A DNA stretch of 64,000 nucleotides, taken from the NCBI GenBank assembly GCA_019775845.1, contig JADQAV010000022.1:820830-884829 (forward strand), read 5' to 3'. How positions within the stretch are numbered: the first letter of the stretch is position 1; each line of letters starts with the position of its first letter. Source of the stretch: Myrmaecium sp. VS I D KN 1 (lineage: Eukaryota; Ascomycota; Dothideomycetes; Valsariales; Valsariaceae). The notes beneath the pieces are model-generated. The model saw only the letters and a program-made list of their open reading frames with translations, searched no databases and had not been told where the DNA came from. The position numbers and the translations under genes were made by a program. Shown here piece after piece: positions 54,259 to 64,000 of the stretch.

Positions 54259-55745
54259 GGTGGCTTGTGTGTTTTCTTTGGTGAGTAATCAAATGTACAG
54301 CCGCAGCGGCAGTATATCAGGGTGTTTCTAAGTTGAATGCGTCCCGCGACACCAAGTTTCACAAATTGACGGAGGATCGTTTGTTTTTGATTCACAAATT
54401 AGACCGACAGTGGAAGGAGGAAGGTGAGCTTTTTCTTGGAAGATTGGTCGGAACGCAACAAAGAAAAGGGTGGAGTTGGTCTTTATGATATACGTAAATA
54501 TGGATGAGGTCGATCCTGACGTAGCTTTTCCCCCGCTTGAAAGGCTGAGGGAGGAGGGGGAGGAGGGGTCACCGCTAGTACGTAGGTACGTATGAGCATG
54601 GCGGAAGCACGGCTCGTAGCCGTTTTACTCAACTGCCGTACCTTGATGATCCGTGAGCCAAGTTCCCTTACAGTTGCTTGATCTAAAGCTTGTTTGTTGT
54701 TGGTATGTCTTATGTCATGATTCGTGGTTTGTCTTGCAGAGTACGTGGTTAACTTTCATCCATTTATTATACCTTTTTAATTGGTCGGAGGCGAAAATAG
54801 CTCGCATGTCACGCTCATCCCGCACGCTCTCATTCTGCTCATCCGTGATTTCTTTCGTTAACTCCATCCCATCATTTGTCTTCCTGCGTTGCCGGTCTGG
54901 AGAGTGTGGGGTACTACTTGCAGGAACCGTTTGATGAGGGTCTGGGGAAGGAGGGGTCACTGAGAACAGGAACAGGAAACCAAACGCCACCTACCACCGC
55001 CACCATCACCGCCGCGCCGCTGCATGGATGGATGGGTGGGTGGATGGATAGAGGGGAGGGATGGATCGCCTGTCATGCCATGTCATTCCTACAATGTAGT
55101 GGTAGGCTATTTATATTTTGCGAGTACATCGGTAGAGAACTCGAAGATCAGGGACGGCGAGCAGATCAAGGTACTCGATTCATCTCATTCACTCTCGATT
55201 CTCGCTCGTGGGCTGGCTTGGACGTTTTATTACTGCTTGACGAGTAGGTAAAGGAGATCTGTTCTCTTGTTCTTGATGGATGCAAGGAGGAAAAAGGCGG
55301 GCATGAGGTGGTGCGGATGTTCTTTGACGTCATGGATATGGACTTAAGGGCAAGGATATCTCCGCAACACCAATGCCAACACTGTATGTACCGATGCCAA
55401 TCCCGTGGTTGGGGTAAATGTTAAGGTATATATATATATATGATCAAGCAGTAGGTACTCTCGGCTGGTCTTTTGTTCCTTGGTTGGTACATACCATGGT
55501 GCAATGTAAGAGGAGAGGAAGAGCTGGTATTGTCTGGTATCGTTTGATATTATATTCTTTTCCATCCATGTATAGAGAGTTGGGGCCTGAGGCAACAGAA
55601 TATTTGTTTGGCGCGCGGCTTCGGGTTTGCCGGTACCCGCGGAGCCGAACAGCCTGAGGCTGGCTTTCGCTTACCATTTATGCGCTTGGTTCTTAGGGCA
55701 TGTTCGGCGGCGCCGTCGGCTGGACGCATCTGGGCTGGTTAGTAA
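54259..55745. other. gad upstream region up to the AT-rich block
   Basis: About 1.5 kb, no gene supported. A (TA)n run lies at about 55427-55442. GC content drops abruptly near 55745. Confidence 0.5.
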
Positions 55746-57063
55746 CGTAATTAATCGGTTAAAATAACTAGAAGGTGGGGATCTTACTAAAACTATACTA
55801 TTTAGCGACCCTTATTTTATTTAATAATATTTATATATTATTATAATATACTAATTATTATTTATTACTATATTACTACCCTACCCCTGCTCCTACCCTT
55901 ACCGTTACTTCTTATTAATACTAATACTATCTTAATATAGTTAATTTATAGGGTAAAAATAGCTTCTAATAAGCCTCTTAATAAGCCTCTTAGTAAGCTT
56001 CTTAAGCCTTACTACCTTCTAAGTAAGTTAATTAGAGGTAGTAGAAGTTACTACCGCTACCGCCGCTACTACTACCTATATAAGCCTCGTAGAGATTAAT
56101 ACTATTTAAGTAGTTAGAGGATATAGAAGTTACTCTTTTATAGGCTCTAGTAGACTAGATTTACCGCTAGATTAATATAGCTAGTTTTTATAAAAGTATC
56201 TTTATTAGTATCTTATTAAGCGTCTAAGTAAAGTATTAAACTTATATAATTACTATAAAGTAACTCTTAAATAAGTATAATTAATATAAGAAGTTCTAGA
56301 AGATATAGTTAGATTATCTAAGTAGTATATTTAAATAGGGTAAAGATATAAACCTTTATATTTCTATTACTAACGTTGCTATTATAAGAGCCTAAAACTA
56401 TTACGCTAATTATAATAATAGGAAGCTCTTTTAGTATAATTCTCTTCCTTACTATAAGTTTTTAAAATTACTTTTTAATAGGAAACTTACTACTAGCGAC
56501 TAAGCCTTAATAGTAATAGAAGAAATTAAAGTAGTTAATCTTACTAATAGTAGTAAAGAAAATAAATTATAAGTAACTAGTAAGTTAAAGTAGAGTTTAA
56601 GTTAGAAGTAGTATCTAGACGATTAATATTATAAATAAGTTAGAAAAAAGATCTTTCTTATATAGTAGTTAACGTAAGAGATTAGTCGGCTTACTAATTA
56701 ATTCTCTATAGAAGTTAAAGCTAAAAGTACTTAATAGCTATACGTAGTAGTTCCTCTTAACCGTACTATTATAAAGCTTTAATATTACTTTCTAGAGCTC
56801 TCTATATATAATATTAAACGTATTATTTATATACTTAAAGATAACTTTAACGCTAGAGTATTTATATAACTTAAAAGCTATTTTCTTAAGGTATAGCTTA
56901 ACGCTCTTATCTATTAGATACTTCTTACTTCCTATTAAAAATACCTAGACGAAGAGATTAAAGAGCTTATTAAATATTACTACTAAGAAGAAGATAAGAG
57001 GTAACGTAATAGTATTATAATTAATAAGGAAAGAATAAGAATAGTAAGTATTAATATAAAGCT

Positions 57064-57115
57064 ACCTAAGTAGTAAAAGTAGTAGAAGTAGTAGAAGTAG
57101 TAGAAGTAGTTATTA
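57064..57115. repeat. AGTAGA-type minisatellite inside the AT-rich relic
   Basis: About five imperfect copies of a 9-bp unit (agtagtaga) in the relic. Confidence 0.8.
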
Positions 57116-57474
57116 TAGTAGTATCTAATTAACGGAACTAAATTATTACTTTTAAACTATTTAATAAGCTGGTAAAATAATACTTATATTAATTAAAGGA
57201 GCTTCTTACTTATTTTCTATAGTAAATCGCTTTTAAATATAAATAATATATTCGTTTATATATATAGATTAATTTAGTAGTTCTTATAATTAAAAATTAT
57301 AACTAGAAGTATTACTACTAGAAGCGTACTAATATAATTAATTTAAATAAATTAATTAGTTAATAACTTATACTATATTACTTCTAGTAGGCTTTTATAA
57401 TAAAATTACGCCTCTTACGGCTAGTCTATATATATACGTTAATATTAGCTAATACTAGCTTATTAATACCTTCT

Positions 57475-57680
57475 TATTACTATTATTACTATTATTACTA
57501 TTATTNNNNNNNNNNNNNNNNNNNNNNNNNNNNNNNNNNNNNNNNNNNNNNNNNNNNNNNNNNNNNNNNNNNNNNNNNNNNNNNNNNNNNNNNNNNNNNN
57601 NNNNNNNNNNNNNNNNNNNNNNNNNNNNNNNNNNNNNNNNNNNNNATTATTACTATTATTACTATTATTACTATTATCGC
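57475..57680. repeat. (ATTACT)n tandem repeat flanking the assembly gap
   Basis: Runs of attact/ttatta units abut both sides of the Ns, so the gap is probably a collapsed repeat of unknown length. Confidence 0.85.
57506..57645. other. assembly gap (140 N)
   Basis: A run of undetermined bases within the AT-rich relic. Confidence 1.
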
Positions 57681-58067
57681 CGTCGTTAATAACTTCCTAC
57701 TTAAAATATATATTAGTTAAGTTTATCTAATTAAAGAGAGTTATATAAGCGAAGATAATTTAGCGCTATATAGATAGACTATATTCTTTCTTTTTAATAG
57801 TTAGTATTTTAAAGCGTTACTTTATAATACTAAATATTTATTTAATAACGCTTCTTAAAGATATATATTATAAATTATAGAGTTCTTACTTATTATAAGA
57901 GCTAGCTGCTACTCGCCTCTACTCTTATAAATAGTATTAAATATTTATATATAGCGTTAATAACTATAGCTTATCCTTTATATATCTTATATTTATAAGA
58001 TAGAAGAAGCCTAGTAGAGGAACTAGAAAGCTTCCTTTATTTATTACTTTCTTTAAGATAGTTAACA

Positions 58068-58127
58068 TAGAGCCTTTATAACTAGGTAATATATACGTAG
58101 AGCTTTTATAACTAGGTAATATATATA
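58068..58127. repeat. direct tandem duplication, 2 x 30 bp
   Basis: Two adjacent 30-bp units beginning tagagc and containing ataactaggtaatatata; they differ by a few transitions, as expected when RIP acts after duplication. Confidence 0.85.
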
Positions 58128-59170
58128 TAAAGTTTATATTAAAATTATAAGTAGCTAGGATATTTTATATAATAATACTATATTAGCTGCGGTAAGTACT
58201 TTATTAGCTCTTAAATACTAAAATTAAGACTAGACTCTTATTTAAAGTACTAATTATACTATAAAAAGGTTAATATTTCGGACTTTATATTACTCTTATT
58301 ACTATCCTAACCGGCAGTAGTTATATAGTATCTTAATATAGTTATAAAAGCCTATATAAGCTATAGTAGAAAGTACTAGACTAGTAGTAAGTACTACTAT
58401 TACCCGGCGCAAAATTAATAATATAAGATATAATATTTAATACTTTTAGAGACGCTTTTTAAGAGGCTTTTAAAATATTAAAAATTATAAACTTTTAATA
58501 ATATATTATTACTTACTTACTAGCTAATTATTAAAGATAAGTATTAAAAGGTATTCCTTACTACCCTTATTAACTATCCTTTATATAAAATATTTAATAT
58601 TATTACTAGTTATTAACTAGCTATAAGATACTTAGTATCTTAAAAACTATATTAACTAAGCTAATATAGTAGTTTAACGGAGTTAGGCCTATATAAACTA
58701 GTAAGATTATAGAGCTTCTATTAAGTACTAATAAGTACTAGTATAGTTTCTACCTTACTGCGCAGAGGCTCGCAAATATAGTAGATATTTAAAATAATAT
58801 AAGCTTTATTAAGAAGGATAGTAATTAGGAGGATAATTAAATACTTCCTAATATACTTATAATATTATATACTATTACTAGATATTATAAGTAAGATTAT
58901 TAGTAATAAGTAAGATTATTAGTAGTAAGATAGCGAGCTAGCCTAGCTAGCTATCTATTATACCTCCTTCCTCCCCTCGCCGCTAGCTAATATCTACTAG
59001 CTCTAGTAAGTAGCTATATTATATATAATAAAGAAATAACTAATTAATTACCTTCTAGATCCTCTTTAATACTAGATAATAATATTAGTTAGAGTTAATA
59101 AATAATATTATTATTTCGAAACGCTGGTATCTAATAATACTATAAAGGGCCAGTTAAACCGATTAGTACG

Positions 59171-60184
59171 CCTAGTTCGAATCGTCTGACTAGCCAGCTC
59201 TCAGGGGCCACCGTCGACAGATGGTACCCGAACACACACTTAGGGGTACGAATGCGAGTACGGAGAATTTCTTACTTAAGAGATGGGAAGGCCAACCTCT
59301 CCAAACGATTCGTTGGTTGGAAGACCTTCACGACGAGCGGATTTCTAATGGCACCGAGGGGTTGTGCCGGTGCGACATGCCGTCCCGTCTCGCTTGATCA
59401 GAGAACCGGTACATGCGTTTCGATATAGAAACAGTAGGTAATTACGATCTTTTGATGGTATGATGATGTTCTACAAGGGGGAGTTATATACTGACGTACT
59501 TTCGTACATGTACATGTATGTATCTCTATAAGCATCCGTACTCTCCCGGTTCGCGGAGTGGGAGAGAAGAAAGACTTCATCATGACCAGTGGAGTTGATG
59601 GAAATGTCGGAAGGGGACTCGGGACCAAAAAGTGCGCCCGAGCATCCGACAGGCTCGTCTGTTTTCGCCTCCTCCGCCGCAAGGCGTCACCTCTCCCGTC
59701 ACTGACGACGACTCTCGGCCTTCCCTGGCCGCGTCACCACTCAATTTCCTCTCTTCCACACCCCCTCCCCTCCCCTCCCCACCCCGCCGGCTGCACCTCA
59801 TCTCGCCGTCTCGCCGTCCTCGCTTTTCCTTGAAATTCCAGCTTTTTTTTTACCTGAGGTTCCTCCTCCCCTTATTTCGCATTGCCTGATCGGTCCTTGC
59901 TCCGTACCAAGGCATCCATCGTGATCATTTCGCTCAATCCTACCGGTGCCTTACCTTACCTACTCTACTACTACTAAGATAATCCTATAATATAATACCT
60001 CCCTCACCACCGCCCCCTCCGGCCCCATTTCGCTCTTCTCTTCCTTTTCGCCCTGGTATTTACTCCTCTTCCATCTGCTGCCGCCTAGGGCTTTCACGCA
60101 TCGCCTGGGCTGCATCATCCCAAACCTTCGCTCGTGGCTTGACCACGCTTCTTTCATCTTCTCTCTCCCGCTCTCCTTGCCGCC
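59171..60184. other. intergenic: promoter and leader of the fasciclin gene
   Basis: Normal-GC sequence resumes right after the relic. CT-rich tracts (59740-59880 and 60000-60180) precede the start codon, typical of highly expressed fungal genes. No other feature supported. Confidence 0.55.
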
Positions 60185-62293
60185 ATGAAGCTCTCCCACA
60201 TCCTTCCGCTGGCCGCTCTGAGCAGCGCCATCGTCATCCCCACCGAGGAGGCCGTCCTTAACGAACTCACCCTCGACGATCCTCACCATCACCACGACGA
60301 GGGCAAGTCCTTCCTCGACACCATCAAAGAGAGCGCCGAGGACATCGTCAAGTCCTCCAAGGAACTCTTCGAGGACACCCTCGACCGCGCTTTCCACGCC
60401 GCCCACTCCGGCCACGACGAGCTGTTCGCCAACCGCTTCGACGCCGAGTCCTGGCTCGCCGGCTCCATCAGCCACTTCCTTGACGGCCATCCCGACCATC
60501 CCGATCGTCCTCCCCACCGGAAGCCTTCCCCTTTCGGCAGGCACGGTGAGCACGACGAGCACGTCGAACCTCCCGAGGGCAAGCCACCCCACAAGAAGCC
60601 TGACGGGAAGCCGCCCAAGCCGCCGTTCCATGATAGGCCTCCCCACCATGGGCACGGCCCCAAGCCCACCGCCTCCATCTACGAGCTGATCTCTAAGAGC
60701 AACTACACCACCAAGCTCGCCAAGCTCATTGACGAGGATGGTGACCTTGTCAGCATCCTCAACGGTACCGCGGCCAACTACACCCTCTTCGCTCCCACCG
60801 ACGAGGCTCTCGAGAAGATCCCGAAGGAGGGTCCGTTTAAGCCGTCCAAGGAATACCTCAAGGCCCTCCTGTACTACCACATCGCTCCAGACTTCTACCC
60901 CTCCGGCCGCGTTCTTGGATCCTACACCATCCCCACCCTCTACAACTCCTCCGAGCTTGGACCGGATGGCCGCCCCCAGCGTCTTGCTCCTAAGCTTGGC
61001 TTCCGGGGTCTTACTCTGAACGGCTACGCCAAGGTGATCGCGACCGACATCTTTGCCACCAACGGTGTCATCCATGCGCTCGACTTCCCCGTCCTGCCTC
61101 CCCCGGATGTCTTGTCCATCCTCAGGATTCTCCCTGGCGAGTTCAGCACGCTCTCTCTCGGTCTAAGCCAGACCGGCCTTGCGGAGACTCTCAACCACAC
61201 CGCTCACAAGGGCTCGACCTTCTTCGCTCCCACGAACCACGCTTTCCGCAAGCTCGGCTTCAGGGTGAACGCCTTCCTCTTCAGCAAGGCTGGTGAGAAG
61301 TATCTCAAGGCTCTGCTTGAGTACCATGTCGTTCACAACCGCACTCTCTATTCCGACGCCTTCTACAACGGCACCGATTCTTCGGCTTCCCTGGCCATCC
61401 AGGAAGACGAGTCGCAGTTCAAGATCCTCGAGAACCGTGGTCCGCGCCGCCACCACAAGGGTAAGGGTAAGGGCAAGTTTGGCAAGAAGGACCACAAGGG
61501 TGAGAAGCGTCCGAAGCATAGGGAGCAGGAGGAGCGTGTCGAGGAACATGAGTGGGATCACCAGGAAGAGCGGTGGATGGAACGCGAGATGAAACACCAC
61601 AGAGAACACGAGGAGGAGCGTCCGGAGGAGCGCGGAGAGGAGCACCACCGGGAACACCGTGACCGTGAGGATGGCAAGGACTTCCGTGTCAAGGACAAGA
61701 AGAACTTCAGGCCCAAGCACCACGACGAGGAGGACTTCGAGGAGAACAAGCACCACATGGACAGGAAGGAGAAGCCGCGCGGCCCCTTCCGCCCCGCCAG
61801 CGAAGAGGACTCCGACATCCCTCCCCACAAGCCCATGGGTAAGGGTAAAGGCAAGGGCAAAGGACCCCGCCGCCACCCCCACCCGCCCCCGCCGTACGTC
61901 CACGTCGACCTGCCCACCCTGCTCGAGGGCCACGACCTCGCCGTCGACATCGTCCGCCACGGACCCTTCATCCGCATCAGCGTCAACCACCTCTCGCACG
62001 TCGTCGTCTCCGACGGGCCCGCCCTCGACGGCGTCATCCAGGTCGTCAGCGACGTCCTCATCCCGCCCAAGAAGCTCGTCCCAGGCCAGGGCGACGAGGA
62101 GAATGAGGAGGAGAAGGAGGTCGCCTCCTCGCCCTTTTGGGATGGGAGGCCGATGAGCGTGCGCGAGTTTAAGGAGCGCTTCCAGGCTGCGGGTTTGGTT
62201 GATGCGGAGGGTGATGAGGCGGAGGAGATCTTTGTTGATGTGGAAGAGGAGCTGATGGAGGAGGAGGAGGAGGTTGAGAGAGGTGATTTGTAA
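60185..62293 (+). CDS. secreted/cell-surface fasciclin (FAS1) protein with a large charged insertion
   Basis: Single exon, 702 aa. Signal peptide: MKLSHILPLAALSSAIVIP, probable cleavage near residue 17-20. A His/Asp/Pro-rich spacer (residues ~75-160) precedes FAS1 domain 1 (about 165-310): IYELISKSNYTTKLAKLIDE, YTLFAPTDEALEKIPK, LLYYHIAPDFYPSGRVLGSY and TNGVIHALDFPVLPPPDVLS. FAS1 domain 2 begins STLSLGLSQTGLAETLNHTA, STFFAPTNHAFRKLGF, LLEYHVVHNRTLYS. It is then interrupted by about 165 residues of Lys/His/Glu/Arg repeats (HHKGKGKGKFGKKDHKGEKR, EEHEWDHQEERWMEREMKHH and so on) before resuming with VHVDLPTLLEGHDLAVDIVR and VVVSDGPALDGVIQVVSDVL. N-glycosylation sequons are present (NYT, NGT, NHT). 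An acidic tail replaces any clear GPI signal. FAS1 domains mediate adhesion. Confidence 0.92.
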   Translation: MKLSHILPLAALSSAIVIPTEEAVLNELTLDDPHHHHDEGKSFLDTIKESAEDIVKSSKELFEDTLDRAFHAAHSGHDELFANRFDAESWLAGSISHFLDGHPDHPDRPPHRKPSPFGRHGEHDEHVEPPEGKPPHKKPDGKPPKPPFHDRPPHHGHGPKPTASIYELISKSNYTTKLAKLIDEDGDLVSILNGTAANYTLFAPTDEALEKIPKEGPFKPSKEYLKALLYYHIAPDFYPSGRVLGSYTIPTLYNSSELGPDGRPQRLAPKLGFRGLTLNGYAKVIATDIFATNGVIHALDFPVLPPPDVLSILRILPGEFSTLSLGLSQTGLAETLNHTAHKGSTFFAPTNHAFRKLGFRVNAFLFSKAGEKYLKALLEYHVVHNRTLYSDAFYNGTDSSASLAIQEDESQFKILENRGPRRHHKGKGKGKFGKKDHKGEKRPKHREQEERVEEHEWDHQEERWMEREMKHHREHEEERPEERGEEHHREHRDREDGKDFRVKDKKNFRPKHHDEEDFEENKHHMDRKEKPRGPFRPASEEDSDIPPHKPMGKGKGKGKGPRRHPHPPPPYVHVDLPTLLEGHDLAVDIVRHGPFIRISVNHLSHVVVSDGPALDGVIQVVSDVLIPPKKLVPGQGDEENEEEKEVASSPFWDGRPMSVREFKERFQAAGLVDAEGDEAEEIFVDVEEELMEEEEEVERGDL

Positions 62294-62777
62294 GGCGCTG
62301 GCTGGGTATCTCTCGTAATGTCGAGATGAAAGGCAGGATGGAAGGAAGGAAGGTCGTCTGATCTGAAACTGTTGGCCAGGCTATTTCTTCCTTTTTTTTC
62401 CCCGCTCAAAGTTTGAACACATCCGCTCCCTATTTGAATTTTTCCTTTGTCGCTATTCTCCCCCCCACCTCTTTTTTTTTTGTGATATCTCCCCTTTTTT
62501 TCCCTTGTTCTTCCTTTCCCGCTTTGCTGCATGCGCGCGTGCGTGGTACGTGTACATATTATCTTCTCCTTTGACTATCGATCGAATGTTTCCGTCCTCA
62601 TCTACGGTCCTTCCTCCCTATTCTTCTCTCGTCGTTACGGCCGATGCGTCCCCCGGCCCCGCCACTACCACTGCCCCGTTTCGCACCAGCCCTGACAAGC
62701 CCACCGGCTCCCTCCACCGCCTTCCGCCCAGGAGGGAATCACCAAAGAATGAAAGTCCACACCGCGAACTCAACAAC
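62294..62777. other. intergenic: convergent 3' ends of fasciclin and permease genes
   Basis: 484 bp with T- and C-rich homopolymer tracts; no feature recognised. Confidence 0.55.
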
Positions 62778-64000
62778 TCAGCCAAAAAGCCGATCCAAGC
62801 CGCGCTCGAGCGGGGAACTGGCGGGCCGGGGCACGTAATCGCGCTCGTAAGCGAGGATGGCGTCGAGGTCGCGGCGGAGGTCGACGCGGGCCGGGTCGCG
62901 CCAGCGGGTCCGCTTGAGGAGCTTCCAGCCGAGGAAGAGGACGGGAAAGAGGAAGACCATCATGTATCTGTTCCAGCGTGTCAGGACGAGAGAGAGCGAG
63001 ACGAAGAAGGAGGATTAGATGAGATGTACGAGAAGAGAAAGGTGGGCAGGTCCCAGTTTCCGGGGAGGAAGACGGGATATCCCCCGACGACGGTCATGAC
63101 GGCGGTGCAGACGAGGGCGTAGCGGGCGAGGGCAGGCTGGGCGGGGCTGCGGAAGGGCAACGCGGCGGCGCGGTCGACATGCTGGGCGTCGCAGGCGGCG
63201 CGGAAGCAGAGGTAGGTGAGCGCCATGACGGCGTAGTTGATCAGCTGGCTGGCGGTGACGAGGTTGACGAGCCAGGAGAGCACCACGGCCGACCCGTTCG
63301 AAAGCTGGAGGAGGGAGAGCAGGGCGAAGGCGAGGACGACGAGGACGCAGGGGAGGGGCACGCCCGCCGCCGTGCACCGGGTCAGGAACCGGGGCGCCTT
63401 CCCGTCCAGGGCGAGGCCGTACAGCGACCGGCTCGCGCAGAACACGTAGCTGTTCCCGGCCGAGAAGCAGGCGGTCAGGACGAGGGCGTTGACGAGGTGG
63501 GGGAGGACGGGGATGCCGAGTCGATGCATGGAGACGACGTAGGGCGAGGCGGCCGCGCCGGGGGCGTCGTTGTCGAACGCCACCCGCAGCTCCGGGTCGT
63601 CATACGGGACGAGGATGCCGACGCAGAGCGCGCCGAGGACGAAGAAGGCCGTGAGCCGGTAGAAGACGGCCCGGTAGGCCCGCGGCATCACCACTCGCGG
63701 GTTCTCGCACTCGCCCGCTGCCAGGCTGACGTAGTCGGGCCCGGCGATGGTGAAGGAGGCTTGGATGAGGCACTGGAGGAAGCCGAGGAAGCGGCCGAGG
63801 CCGCCGTCCCGGTAGAGCTCCGCGAACGAGCCGGGCGTCTTCCAGTACCGGAACCCGAATCGGTCTCCGAGCGGGTTGCCGCCCAGCATCACGATGAAGG
63901 TGTAGAGGACGAGGCAGATGATCAGGACGACCTTGCCCAAAGCCGCCCAGAACTCTGCCTCGCCATACCACTTGACCGCGAGGAGGTTGATCAAGCTAGT
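62778..64000 (-). CDS. amino-acid permease (APC/YAT family), 3' part (runs off the right edge)
   Basis: Exons 63030..>64000 and 62778..62967. The visible ~385 residues start inside the transporter: LINLLAVKWYGEAEFWAALG, KVVLIICLVLYTFIVMLGGN and the loop PLGDRFGFRYWKTPGSFAEL typical of fungal YAT permeases. Conserved IAGPDYVSLAAGECENPRVV (unwound TM6 / substrate region) and ACFSAGNSYVFCASRSLYGL are clear. Later TM segments: PCVLVVLAFALLSLLQLSNG, LVNLVTASQLINYAVMALTY and VMTVVGGYPVFLPGNW. The 62-bp intron joins LFS to YMMVFLFPVLFLGWKLLKRT, then the cytoplasmic tail. The substrate cannot be fixed. The N-terminus and first TMs lie outside the window. Confidence 0.92.

Larger units (their letters stand above)
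55746..59170. repeat. RIP-saturated AT-rich relic with short terminal inverted repeats
   Basis: About 3.4 kb of sequence with almost no CA or TG dinucleotides by eye, while TA is very common and CG persists: the signature of repeat-induced point mutation. The block starts and ends sharply. Both ends carry a matching inverted segment: CGTA plus TAATCGGTT at 55746-55760 and its complement at 59156-59170. This is consistent with a TIR-bounded DNA element, perhaps with TA target sites, but no family can be named because no protein remnant is recognisable. It is inert and apparently old. A 140-base gap interrupts it. Confidence 0.8.

Noticed and set aside
57475-57680. CRISPR-like regular repeats around the gap
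   Set aside because: They are a simple 6-bp tandem repeat with no spacers, in a fungal genome.
55746-59170. assignment of the AT-rich relic to a named transposon family
   Set aside because: No recognisable protein remnant survives; only the inverted termini and RIP signature can be supported.
59174-59190. second T-loop-like GTTCGAATC
   Set aside because: The arms do not pair; it is simply the sequence at the edge of the AT-rich relic.
59960-61999. long minus-strand open frames (371 and 278 aa) opposite the fasciclin gene
   Set aside because: They are GC3-driven shadows of the fasciclin frame with no domain of their own.

Overview
The window comes from a filamentous ascomycete (Pezizomycotina). 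Most genes carry one to five short introns, about 37-130 bp, with GT..AG ends and RCTRAC-type branch points. The gene set is typical of moulds: an NRC-2-type AGC kinase, CRY-DASH with an RGG tail, a Zn2Cys6 regulator, a CHORD-CS protein and a fasciclin protein. One AT-rich block shows an extreme RIP-like (repeat-induced point mutation) signature. I cannot name the genus. No virus, intact mobile element, CRISPR array, rRNA or convincing tRNA was found.

Layout. 1-10 kb: 5' part of dad3 (DASH complex), an nrc-2/FPK1-type kinase, and a large low-complexity protein whose short first exon carries an eIF4E-binding motif. 10-18 kb: mre11 (with a GC-AG intron), uS19m/rsm19, taf10, a GNAT acetyltransferase and prefoldin subunit 5. 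18-22 kb: a JmjC/cupin-8 protein and a Zn2Cys6 regulator. 22-25 kb is gene-poor but holds a strong 70-nt hairpin. 25-31.5 kb: vps24 (ESCRT-III), p23/Sba1 co-chaperone, a HAD phosphatase and a divergent 14-3-3-like protein. 31.5-35 kb has no convincing gene until a small Cys-rich protein behind a TATA box. 36-46.5 kb is dense: a glutaredoxin-like protein, a CHORD-CS protein with a perfect heat-shock element upstream, a TTC1-type TPR protein, XAP5/FAM50, a WHIM-PHD chromatin protein and a HEI10-type meiotic RING protein. 47-54 kb: CRY-DASH, a doubtful CxxC gene and glutamate decarboxylase. 55.7-59.2 kb is the RIP-like AT-rich relic with an assembly gap. 60-64 kb: a fasciclin protein with a long charged insertion, and the 3' part of an amino-acid permease.

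The genes are mostly unrelated housekeeping functions and do not form a cluster. Three loose themes recur: DNA/chromosome maintenance (dad3, mre11, HEI10, CRY-DASH), transcription and chromatin (taf10, XAP5, WHIM-PHD, Zn2Cys6), and Hsp90/folding factors (prefoldin 5, p23, CHORD-CS). Exon boundaries were read by hand. For every multi-exon gene the exon lengths sum to whole codons, but transcripts would be needed to confirm them.
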